Of a DNA stretch of 31,747 nucleotides, positions 10,924-22,700 are shown in pieces (positions within the stretch are counted from its first letter, which is position 1; the number at the start of each line of letters is the position of its first letter). Source of the stretch: Priapulus caudatus (Eukaryota > Priapulida > Priapulimorpha > Priapulimorphida > Priapulidae); assembly GCF_000485595.1 (NCBI RefSeq), contig NW_014577717.1, forward strand, positions 130,328 to 162,074, written 5' to 3'. A model generated the notes under the pieces. The model was not told the origin of the DNA. It ran no database searches and saw only the letters and a program-made list of their open reading frames with translations. The translations under genes were made by a program, and so were the position numbers.

Positions 10924-11940
10924 AGCTTCATAAATATCAAAAGGAGAATACCGATGTATAAAGCAGTGAGCTAAATGCGCTCCTTGAAACGAATGTTGGT
11001 TAGAAAGGTGATCGTCGTTCTAAGACGTCACCTAACAGTTGATACACGAGCGGTGAGCGTAAGATCGAGAGGGATATACACAGGCAGACAGCCGGACCAG
11101 CACACGTGGTTGCTCCTGGTTACTCCGATGTGGATGCACATCGCGAATGTGTGTGCGTTTACGTGGCTGTCAGCATGGTGGTTCGATTTCAATGAATACA
11201 CTGATATACCATTGGAGGACGGGCCAAGAAAGAGCTAGGGGTGGGACGGGTGGAGTTCCATTCCTGGTGTCCCAAATGAAGCCAGTTTCCAATCTTTCTG
11301 TTCCTTCTAGCTGGGATAGTGTAATATTCTCACAGTTACTGTTTATCTTCCTCAGCTACCTCACTGTCATAACTCATCAATAAGCTGCTGGTCATTTGCA
11401 GATGTTCAGAAGGTCGACCATGATTGGCGACATTCCTGTCTGTTGTGTTTTCTTCCGCCGACTGTATTTCATTTGCTGTATTTTGGATTGATTGCTCTTA
11501 TTGTCTGTAACAATTGGGGTGACCATTTAAAATTTGTGGATAGAGGTAAATTCTCGATCACAATTTCGGATAAACATACACCAAGTCTCCATTTCTCATC
11601 ATGCCCGACGGGCCCTGCCTGCTAGTCTGTTTGCTTTTTTTCAATATTCCTCTCCATGATACCGCGTTATTCTTGTAGTTATATTCGTTCTGTACTTTAA
11701 TTCTGGTGTTCCACAGCACTGCGTCTACAGGGCTTCTATTTTTATAGATATTTATGACGAGCGAGCGAAGCACTAATGAGAATTTGAATACGAACTGATA
11801 CATCAATCATAGAAAAGTTCTATCCAAAATAGAAGCTTGTTTACTGCTGATAATTTTTTTCCGTCTAGGACCGCACAGTCACCAGGGAGAGATACCCCAT
11901 CATTACTGGTGGATGCAGAGGCAGAAGGTAGATATTGTAG
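10924..11940. other. Intergenic DNA, nothing recognised
   Basis: Contains open stretches of 60-90 codons with no recognisable protein and no clear splice structure. I treat them as chance. Confidence 0.5.
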
Positions 11941-11947
11941 GCAGTCA

Positions 11948-11998
11948 CGCTCGCGCACGCACGCACATGCACACACACACATAACCCTAACCCTAACG
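11948..11998. repeat. CA-rich microsatellite joined to telomere-type repeat
   Basis: gcacgcacgcacatgcacacac runs straight into ataaccctaaccctaac. About two and a half telomere-type units occur. Confidence 0.7.
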
Positions 11999-12166
11999 CC
12001 AAAAAGGGGCTTCAACGAACGACGGCTGCCGTACCTCCAGCCACTGCGAATAATATTATAGTTAGATAATTTTAGTTGGTAATTTTTTTATTTTAGTAAC
12101 CATAGTTATCTATATTAATTATTATTTTTATGAACCAGACCGACAGACACTGACTAAAGGCCAAGA

Positions 12167-12270
12167 CACACTGCAGCGACAACGACCGACCGTAACGACA
12201 AACGACAACAGTCGTGGCGACTGGCGCAGCCACACTGCAGCGACAACGACCGACCGTAACGACAAACGAC
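12167..12270. repeat. Exact 40-bp direct repeat, period 64
   Basis: The 40-bp word beginning cacactgcagcgacaacgac occurs at 12167-12206 and again without a change at 12231-12270, separated by a 24-bp spacer with the small palindrome gtcgtggcgac. It resembles a transposon end. Confidence 0.8.
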
Positions 12271-12338
12271 TTTTCAGAAAATTAGAAACTATTGTTTCCT
12301 ATGAGCCATTGTACACTGACGCGACGACGACCGACGAC

Positions 12339-12764
12339 CTTGTCTCTACGATGTTCCTATGCCGAGATCTAAAGCGATAAAAATCGAGTACTTCTAGGTA
12401 ATCCTAGCACCATATCACCCAGTAACACGCCTCTCCCGCGTTTAGTGACTGCTAATGTTGCTTCCGGTCGCCGCTTGGAGCGCTGACTCGTTACGTCATA
12501 AGTTTAAGACTCGTTAAGTTTTACATGCAATGTTCGTGGATCAACAACGACAATAGAAAATGGCGCAGTAGGTGTCTACTCAAAGTCCCTTGCGCTTTGT
12601 TCATTCATCCATATGATTCATCTCATTTATCAATAAACGACGGAAACATACGAGCTTTGTCGAAGCAACATTAGCAGTCACTAAACGCGGGAGAGGCGCG
12701 AGTACCTAGAAGTACTAGATTTTTATCGCTTTATATCTCGGCATAGGAACATCGTAGAGACAAG
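12339..12764. mobile_element. 426-bp foldback element
   Basis: Arms 12339-12464 and 12662-12764 are inverted copies, starting cttgtctctacgatgttcct and ending with its complement. The left arm has about 20 extra bases. No target duplication or coding frame is obvious, so the class is open. Confidence 0.8.
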
Positions 12765-13205
12765 CGGTTGATCTTATATTGGCTAGCTATGACTCCTGCA
12801 TAATATTCCGGTAGAGAAGTATCAAAATAAGGTAAAACGAATTGCTGAAACGACACCATGGTTTTCCTATTTCAGCGTTGTACGCTCTGGGGTTAATGGG
12901 CTCTTGAATATATATATATTAGTCAGAAATAGCTAAACGAGCCAGGTCAAACAGAGGTCAGGGGAACATAGACCTTATCTGCCTTAGTTTAGCACCCCGG
13001 ATTAGTTTAGTGCATATACGAAAAACACATTGCGGGGTCCCAAAATATCATTGACATTGATCCGTATATTTTTTTTTTACTTTAGTGAAATAGACTGCAG
13101 TGAAAATGAAGTGATGTCTGAACACAAAATATGAATTATAGACTGGCATCAGGTCAAATACACGTGGAAACATAACGCAGTCATCTAAGTGGTGTCACTG
13201 TGAGC
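12765..13205. other. Upstream region / 5' UTR of RFWD3
   Basis: AT-rich, with a TA run at 12909-12919. No convincing TATA box or initiator can be fixed by eye. It should hold the RFWD3 promoter or a 5' non-coding exon. Confidence 0.4.
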
Positions 13206-13742
13206 ATGAGCAATGTGCAGAACCGGGAAAGGACTAGATATTCGCTGCGATCAACACAGCGCGTTCAACAGCAGCAAGTAGCGAGTGGCAGTGTCGTGAC
13301 TCGGACACGCCGTCGAGCGCGTGGAATGGAGGCGAGCGTGTCACAGGCTCAGACGCGGGGACGTCGCACTAGATCACAGGCTGGCCTAGACGGCGGCAGC
13401 AGCAGCGACGTGTACGACGTCACATCTCGTTCAGCAGTCCAGATTGATGAGAGCGACAACGATGATGAAACAATCAGCCTGGTCAGCTCGCAGAGTTCAA
13501 CGGGACGGTCGTTGCGATCATCTCAAGGCAACCCGTCGGATCCTCAGTCTCCAGAGCGGACTAGTGAGAGAACTGCTAGCAGAAGCTCTGCATCTCGTAG
13601 GCAACCAATAGGGGTTAATGATGGCGACGGTAATGCTTCATTGCTGGCCGTTGTTACTGCCGATGACCAAAGTCTACAACAAGAGCCTAATACAGGTGTT
13701 GCATCATCGACACGCTCCCACGTGCCTGTAGCACCTGAACAG
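13206..13742 (+). CDS. RFWD3: RFWD3 exon 1: disordered SQ/TQ-rich N-terminus
   Basis: It encodes residues 1-179 and ends in phase 0 before gtattg. It is Ser/Arg/Gln-rich, with SQ or TQ at residues 17, 46, 57, 95 and 106 and an acidic run around residues 81-88. In human RFWD3 the N-terminal SQ sites are ATM/ATR targets. Frame openness and joining to exon 2 support it; residue conservation is weak, as expected for this region. Confidence 0.85.
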
Positions 13743-16700
13743 GTATTGTATTATGTTCCACATATAGGGACAGTGATTTTTCCGTTTCAAAAAATTGCCT
13801 TTTCCGTTTGGGAAAATCATGAATTCTGTTTCAAAAGTAAAGGAAAAATGGAAATTCCGTTTTGCCATAGAGATTGTACACACCAAAAAATGCAAAATTC
13901 CGTTTGCATATATTTGCATGAAAAAAAAGGTATTTGGTACAACCTTTGAAACCGAAACACAGGGCTACCAAAAGTCGTAATTGGAGGTCCATTCGCTTTC
14001 TGAAACTTGTCTGAACAGATCATTACCAATGTTATTCTCGACGGGTTTTTTGTGATTTTATTGAAATTTCCATGTTGTTAATACATTAAATTGCGTTTTT
14101 CCGCATTTTTCTGTTTGAAAACATCTTTTCCGTGTTTTCCGCAATCGCGGAAATTCACTGTCCCTACACATAGTCCAAATTACCCCAGGAGTATCTCTGA
14201 ATCAAGTATTTTGAATCAGGTGCAGTGTTTGACACTCGGACCAGTCGAAGTTTATTTCTTCTGGCCCAAAATGAAAAGTGGTAGCCCAATTATTAGTTAT
14301 TAGGGATTCACAGATTATTAGGGAGAGTAGGCGCGATGCGACCGGAACCGCGTCATAATGATGGCAGGCGACTACGTGAAGTACACGCGGGGAGAGGAAC
14401 ACACATACCTAGAATTTATTAACTGTCGTTTGCACTGCGGCGATTAAACTCGGAGCAGGAGAGCATTGGCTGTAAATAGTTTTCTACTCATTATCGTGCA
14501 TTTCAGTGAGCTTTTTTTAGCCTTATTGTGGCATTCAGTGTTCTTTATTGATGCCTTTGGAATGGATTTCGGTGTTACTTAGTGTCTTTCGGTGTATTTT
14601 TGGTGTGTTAAGAGGCATTTCGTCATTTTTTACCCTGCCTTTTGTGCCTTTCAGTGTTTAATTAGACAGCATATTATGGTAAATTACCAAAAGGCACCGA
14701 AACGCAGAAAAATCTACCGAAACGCATTGAAAGATAATGAAAAATTCAATGAAAGATACGGAGAAATCAGAAAAAATAACATATATAGTTTCTATACGTA
14801 AATCGGGGTAAATACATTAAAAACGCATTATTTTATTGAAAATCCCCATATTTCCTTGTAAAACATCCAAGAGATGGCGCTGTGGCATGTAAACATTGGC
14901 TCCGAATTAAAGGGAGAGTTTACTCTAGGTTCTAGGGTTATTTTCAGCTAATTTAGGTTATAATTACGCTACATAAAAAGTTTCATGGTTCAATCATCAT
15001 TCGAAATATTTTTTTTTAAATGTTTTAAAACCAACGACTACAGTTTGATTACAATGACGGTGGCGCCACTCAAAGCGCACGATCTGATAAGTTGCGCAAA
15101 ACCACTTTCCAGCCAAGGGCTACAGACCGAGGGTGTTTCTTATTTATTCATTTAAAAGCAAAAGGATTGTAATATCTTATATAATAAACGACATATAGTT
15201 TCAGTTATAATATGGATAAATTTGCCCTAAAATGAATATCGTTCGGTTAAATAGCATCTATGTATAAATATAATTGCACTTTTGTGATTAGCCCTCGGTC
15301 TGTAACGTGCAAAATAAATTGTCAAATACGCAACTTTTTCGGGGTGGCAGCATGGTCAGTGGGGGTTTTTCGATCTGGTACCTGACACCCCAGGGATCAG
15401 ATATCTATTTGCCGGTATTGCTATGAGGTGGTTTACAACCTTATACATCACTACACTCGAGTTAAAGCGTCTACGATACATAATTAAGTTGTTGCCAGCC
15501 GAGTTGGTCCTTAAGAGCTGACGTACTGCTATATCGTCCATAGGTGATTGTAACAAATCTTGCAGATCTGTTTTGTATCATTTCTAGCTTATATTTGTAT
15601 TTCTCTTGGTGTGGGTCCCACACTGATGAGCAGTAATCCAGGCTTGGTAGTACTGTACACGAGTTTTGTACGCTCTTCCTTCATATAGCGCCTTTCGTTG
15701 TTTTTTAGGTGCCATTCGGTAATTAGACGGACCATGTTTTGCGCTGTGTTAACGCCGAACAGAAATTGTACTTGCCCAAAGATTTTATTTTGGGCCTGTA
15801 ATATTTTGTTTTTGGTATTTTTTAATCGCCCAGCAGAGGTTTTAGTCGCCATTGGCGACCGGGCGACCGGCTGTGTCGAGCACTGCAGGTGATGTATTTT
15901 AATGAGTACCAGGACCTGTAATGTTTTTAACAAGCTCTTAGCACTGAGCTCAGTTGATAAGACAACAGGAAACATGCTTATAGAACCAAATTGGATTCAA
16001 TTAAAGAAATTATCTGGCAGTGGCATCTCATTTAAAATGTACACATACTATGTTCTATGACATACATATATATATATATTCTAATCGACTTTCAAAAGTG
16101 GACTTTGAAACCAATTTGTTTGCAAGTACTTGTTAGCAAGTACTTGCAAGCACGTGGCAAGTACGTAGCAAGTACTTGCAAGCATTTGTTAGCAATGGTG
16201 TTTCACCTGTCTGCATTGGGTGAATTGACTATTGTGTAAAATTATTTCCTTGCAGGCTACTGAAAACATGCAAGACAATCCAGTGGTAACAGAAACGGCT
16301 AATTCGATACATGCTGATCAAAGTTCTAAGGATTTCCGTTTGCCAGCAAAAAGAAGCAAGGTTAATCTGACGGACTCTCTGACGGATGAAGAAGGCGAGG
16401 TAAACATTGTAAAATTCAGCCATTTATGGTGTTGTTCCTGTAGATTTGTACTGTACATAGATTGTCTCCAGAAATATTGTTTCTTCTGGAAACATTTTAG
16501 TGTGATGCTTATCATGGTTTCCAATAACTTTTGCCCACAGATGTTTTGTCACAAATTATGTATGTATAGCTGATACATTTGTATGTTAGCTTATTATGTA
16601 AGTAACTGCTCATCACACATGTATACATACATGCACACGACCACACATGCATGCATGCGTGCACACACAGACGCACATTTGTGATTTTAGCCAACTACAT

Positions 16701-19700
16701 GGTCTTTCAATTTCCTAATCAATGTTCTCTGCTTAATTCACAGATGTGTACAATATGTTTTGAGCATTGGAATAATTCCGGAGAGCACAGAATAGCCTCC
16801 TTGAAGTGTGGCCATCTATTTGGAAAGAGGTATGTGATTGGAGAGGAACAATAAATAACAATCAAATTTAAATTCTAGCAAGAATGTGGGCTTATTGTGT
16901 AGTATAAGCTTACAAAATCAGTATTCAAATGCTTAAATGATCTTGTTAATTTTACACCTACCATATACCTAAACATTGTTATTGCTTTGATTTTTAGTTG
17001 TATTTTAAAGTGGCTAAGTGGACAGGGAACCAAGTGCCCTCAATGTAATGCAAAGGCAAGAAAAGCCGATGTACGGGTAATCTACACAAAAACTCTAAAA
17101 GTAAGTAATAAATACAAAATGTACCAAATTGATTCCCACTCTATGTTATATTTTCAGTTCTGTGTTATAAAACATTTGAGTTTAAAAACATTCAATATAG
17201 TGATTTGTAAGTGATTTGTAAGTGATTAGTAAAAGAGATTTTCAATGTGTGTGAGACAGTGTATTATTTATGCTATATGAAAGATATGTTGCCAATCATT
17301 TAACAATCGATACTGTCATTAGTTTTGGAGATGTCGTCCAATTGCAGAACCTTAGTATTCCTTACAGAAGTATGAGACTATTGTTTGGTTGGTTTCATGG
17401 TGGCGATAAGGATTTGTAAAAGTGAAAACAACCGTTCTTGGTTAAAAACACATTGATAGGCTGTCGACACGACAGAGAGAGACAGAGCATTGAGCGAGCT
17501 AGTGACTGAAAGGGAGCAGCACCGGAAGGTAGAGCTAGATCTGGCCACGGCTCGGCTGCACTGCCAGCTCATGTCCGAAGAATGTCGTACACTGAGGCAT
17601 GATCTAACAGCTGCCACAGCTGAGTTGGAAAAATACAGGTGGGAACAAAATTTAGCTGTTACTCTCCATAGTACTTGAGTGGGAAGGCCTTATCTATCCC
17701 ATTGCATGTTTATCAGTATTTACACACTATGCATCAGGCAGTAGCAAAGCATGTAGTTCCTGGAATTCAGCGTCGATGCCAGTTCAAAATTTGTTCTATA
17801 AACTAATATAATAAGATTAGATAGTATCAGTGTTCTGAATTCATGGTAGTCCAGTGCGATTGGATTTCCTCACAGCTGTGTAGGTGGCAGCCAGTTTTTA
17901 CTGTTACGCTTACTATGAAAAAGAAATTTATATGACAGAAAGCAGCATGCACAATATTTTTAATTGTGACATTGAAGGTAAGAATGAGTTAAGTTAAACC
18001 TAAAATATCAAAAAATGTCATAATTTGTCTGGACAAACAGCTAGAGCCTAGTGGATTTTAGGTTGTTCCTTGAACTTTTTTTTACATCTACATAGTTAAA
18101 CTTAAACAAAATACAAATGCACAGTAATGGTGTTATTATGTAAGAGCATAAAGCTATTATACAGGAGTCTGTATCCATACAACACACATCACACTCCACA
18201 TGGCTGGGTTTGCATCAAATTTTAATCTCCTTTGCATAGATCAGGGAAGCAACCCATGGATCGGCAACCTCTAGGGAATCTGACAATGGGAGAAGGCAAG
18301 ACTTCAGCGTTCTCTTTGCTGAAGACACTGCAGCTGTGTGAGGCGGGCTGCCGGGTGTTGGCTTCATGCAACAGCATGAACATGCTGGCTGTGTCCCAGC
18401 CCTCCAACTCCGTTCTCTTTCCTGGGTTCGGTGTGAAAAAGGTAAAACCATCGAAATGGATTGTATCCCGTGTGCATTTGAGTGTTGTTTTGCCAGGAGA
18501 TTTTGTAATTGTTCCTACGCCCCTTTCCATCCAATTGTTCCTGTGACAACTAGCAACGCCATTGTTTCTTGATGGTCTTTGTTGGTGAAAGACGTCGCCA
18601 TTGTTCTTGTCAATTTTTTTCATGTCATCATATTCTTGTAGCAGACCTAACTGTTGCATGTCAGAGTGATAGAACTGAGCACAAGCCCAGTATAGCACGT
18701 GTAGGACTGAGATGATATTTTAATTACAATGCTTTGATATATTCATAATATTGTTTCTTTAATTTGATATGGCATATGCTATGAAAGTTGGTGGAATTGA
18801 TGGTTAGAGAATGAAAAAATCGTATGGATACATGTAAAGGAAAGTGAATACATGACATCAGTACTATTGAACTGTACCATTTTTTTCAGATTTGCACACT
18901 GGAATTCAAGACGCGGGAATATGTGGCAGTGCACAGTAAGATGATACGCGACATCGCATTTAATCCAAGTTCACCAGATGGCCTCATGCTTAGTGCCAGT
19001 GTTGATAAGACTGTAAAAGTGACAAGCCTGCTCAGTAATACAATCGTTCAAAAGTGAGTGGTCATCTGCAATAATCTCTGCTTACATTCTATCAGCATAT
19101 TTCACAGAAAATTTGGTTAGTATACTTTGTGTCAAGATTTCCTGTTAACTCTATCATTGGCCGAGCGGTCGCTAGCGAACCAGGCCGTCTCACTTTACTT
19201 TGACACACATTTCATGTGATTTGTTTATTTACAGTTCAAATCGTTTTGGCTTTTCGCTAGATGCTGGTAGTTTTTGGCTGGCCTGTCTGCCAATAGCTAG
19301 AATGTCATTTAGAATTTATCCGAGACAAACCGTGAGTGTCAGTTTCATGCGAAAGATAACTTGTAGCGCCATCTAGAAACGACAGCGTCAAGCTATTACC
19401 TGAAGATGTCAAACTGCAGGATAGCGACACCCCCTCCCCCTTTTCCGTCTCGCATGTAGTGACCTGATTATAAGACGGCAGCGCGCTGTAACAATATATA
19501 AAATTTTGCACAAGGGAGAGATAGTGATCCGCTAGGGGACGGCTCTGATTGGCTAATTTGGTCTCTTATTTAATTTTATTATTTTTGGCTAATTTTGTTT
19601 TATTTTAGAATTAGGGTTAGGGTTAGGGTTAACTGATTTCTATGTCCACAACACACTAATAATGCACCATCTAGCGGATCACTATCTCTCCCCTGAGACC

Positions 19701-22700
19701 TACTACAATAAATATATAATATCACCAACAATGTTTTGTAATCAAACATATGAACATACTGTTCAAGCACCACCTCTAGGTAAGCTGCAGGTATAAAAAA
19801 TAGAAGGCCTCTCACACGTGGTGAAGTAATAAAGCTACCACACCTATGAATAGTGTTCCTGTTTCAATTACATGAGTTTGCAACACGCGCGTCTTTCAGG
19901 TAGATGCCGATTGATAACTTGTAGCGCCATCTAGAAACGACAGCGTCAAACTATTACCCGAAGAGGTCAAACTGGAGGATAGTGACACGCCAGGGCTCGA
20001 ATTAAGCGACGAGAAGGGCAAGGCAATTTTCTTAGGGCATGTGAAATATCACCTTAAATTTTCTTTAAAATGGAAGGGCAGAGGCAATTTTAAAAAGGCA
20101 CCAAGGCAACTCTCAAAATTTGAGAAGGGCACCAAGGCACTTTTGTAAAATAAAGGAAAACTCATAACAAATTAGTACATCAACATCGTCTTGCTTTTAA
20201 TGTACAAAACAATATGCCCCCATGTAAGCTTACACCATAACACCGACCCCTGTACCCCCTCTGCTAATTGAAGTACAGTAACAAGAAATTTTACATGCCC
20301 GCTATCAGGAGCGAATAATTATCCGATGCTGTTATTATTCCCTCCTGCGACTGGTGATCGGTTTCAAGCTCATCATTGCAACTACAGCACGCATGCGCAC
20401 GTGTTATGTTGACTCGACTAACAACGAAACTAGGGCAGTAGATTAAAGGGCACCGACGGCAATTACACAAAAGGGCAAGGCAGGTGACTGCCGTCGGTCG
20501 GGTTGGATTTTCAGGGGCAGTACGGCAATTGATAGGGGCACCGACGGCAATTGCCGTCGGTGCCGTCGGTTAATTCGAGCCCTGTGACACGCCCCTCCCC
20601 CTCTTCTGTCTTGCTCGTGGTGACCCGATTATAAGAAGGCAGCCCGCTCTAACAATATATATAATGTCACTAACAATGTTATGTAACTCGCCCTTTCCCG
20701 TCGTCCGTCTCGCTCGTGGTGACCCGTTTATGAGCCGGCAGCGCGCGTCTTTCAGCTACGATGCCGAGATGCCCGTGTGGAGCTGCTGCTGGAGCGCGGA
20801 CGTGGCGACGTCGTTCTACGCGGGGCTGCAGAACGGCACGGTGCTCGTGTACGACACGCGCAACACGCGCACGCACTGCGAGCAGCTGAACACCGCCAGC
20901 AGCCGCTCGCCCGTCGTCTCCCTGCAGTACGTGCCCAGCCACCCGTCGGACGACTTCAGGTAGGTAGGCTTTGCGCGGGTGTGGGCCGACTTCAGGTAGG
21001 GGGCGGTGCAGGGGCGTGGCCGTGTGGGCGTGGCCAACTTTAGGTAGGGGGCGTTGCGGGTGCGTGGTCACGCAAGTTTGGGACGACTTCAGGTAGGGGG
21101 CGGAGCGTGGGCGTGGTCGGGCGGGTGTGGAACGACTTCAGGTAGGGGGCGATGCGTGGGCGTGGTCGGGCGGGTGTGGGACGACTTCAGGTAGGGGGCG
21201 ATGCGTGGGCGTGGTCGGGCGGGTGTGGGACGACTTCAGGTAGGGGGCATCATGGGGGCGTGGTCACGCGGGTGTGGGACGACTTCAGGTAGGGGGCGTC
21301 ATGGAGGCGTGGTCCTGCGGGTGTGGGTAGACTTCAGGTAGGGGGCGATGTGTGGGCGTGGTCAGGTGGGTGTGGGACGACTTCAGGTAGGGGGCGTTGC
21401 GGTGGCTTGGTCGCGCAGGTGTGGGCTGACTTCAGGTAGAGGGCGATGCGGGGTCATGGCCGCGCAAGTGCAGGAAAATGGTGAAGCATTTGATTCGCTT
21501 ACAACCGGTTCGATACGAGTTTTATTGATGTCAGAGAAAGTATACTCAACATGAGGAACGAGTATACATGTCTATAATTAATTTAATATTTGATAGCTAA
21601 ACTCAAGTTTAATTTACATAGGCAAGGCGGACTTTTGGTGGGTCAGCTGAACAAATACTACTTTTATGAGAATCGACCGAATGGTATATATCGACCACAT
21701 GTACTTCCTATGGATGGTGAGTACTAACATTTTCATATGTTATTTCAAGGAGTAATAATTTTATTAACTTCTATATATAAAATCATAATAAATTACTGTA
21801 GTCCTGTAAACAGATCATATGCTGTGTATAGTATCATGGTAAAGAGTAGAGGTTTCTACTTAGTTATATATATATGCATTATAAATATGCACGCACGCAC
21901 ACACGCACGCACACACACATATATATTAGATCTTACTGCTATTTTACAGGAAATCTTACATGTATGTGCTTTCAACATTCTACGAGGAATTTCCTGGCAT
22001 CATTTAGGCCCAGTGCCAATCGGCCAACAGTCAGGCATGTGGTATGTACAGAAATATTTCTTCAAAACTACCAAGCAAAAACAGAAACTTGCATCTCATT
22101 CAATTGTTTGAACGTTAACAATATTTCACTGTTGAATGGTACATCTACAGTACTAGGAGAGCAAATTAAACATGTAATTAATTTTCTTTAAAACGGTAGT
22201 GTACAAACGTGAGCTTTTTGCTAGACTTGTTGATGGAAGAAAATATCTGTAAACTGCCAATAGGGGTGTGATTCGGAATGGCAGAATAATTACATGCCCA
22301 AACTCATTTTGCACGCAGAGAGGGCTATATATTCTAGAGCCTGGATATAGAGTACTTGTACATGTTGAAATAATGGGGAAACAACTCTGCTTAATACTGA
22401 TCATTCTAGTCTTGAAAACCAAAGAAAAACTAAATAGGGACCAGCTTAATTCGACACTGGACATCAGTTAGCCACTTTGACATAATTTTGCTCCAGTTCC
22501 GACTAATATATAGGTTAATCCAGAGCCATGGATGGATGTGGCTCCATATCTCTTGTATATGGCTCTGAGTTGACCCACGCCCAGTAGCGCCAACCTTGAC
22601 TGACCGCCACTACTAACACGGGGATTCAATTAACGTATAACACCCGCCTGTAAAAAGTCACGTTTCGTGTCATTCGCCGAGTGTTGGTCAGACGTTTGCA

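Larger units (their letters stand above)
19886..20755. repeat. Duplicated intron block, copy B and partial copy C, up to the exon 8 acceptor
   Basis: Copy B begins with a pseudo-acceptor cgcgcgtctttcag (19890s) followed by gtagatgccga, close to the true junction cgcgcgtctttcag plus ctacgatgccga at 20742-20767. It is split by the hAT element at 19991-20584. Copy C (about 20690-20755, cgtctcgctcgtggtgaccc) leads directly into exon 8. Confidence 0.7.

Noticed and set aside
10975-11238. 87-codon frame with a hydrophobic Trp-rich segment
   Set aside because: Lies beyond the ABHD 3' UTR without recognisable protein family or splice partners.
13743-13949. Extension of the RFWD3 exon 1 frame past 13742
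   Set aside because: It runs through intron and a hAT-like element. The donor at 13743 and the in-phase exon 2 explain the frame better.
19158-19195. ggccgagcggtcgctagcg looks like a tRNA D-arm or A box
   Set aside because: No matching B box, T-arm or acceptor stem can be found downstream. At most a tRNA-derived SINE scrap.
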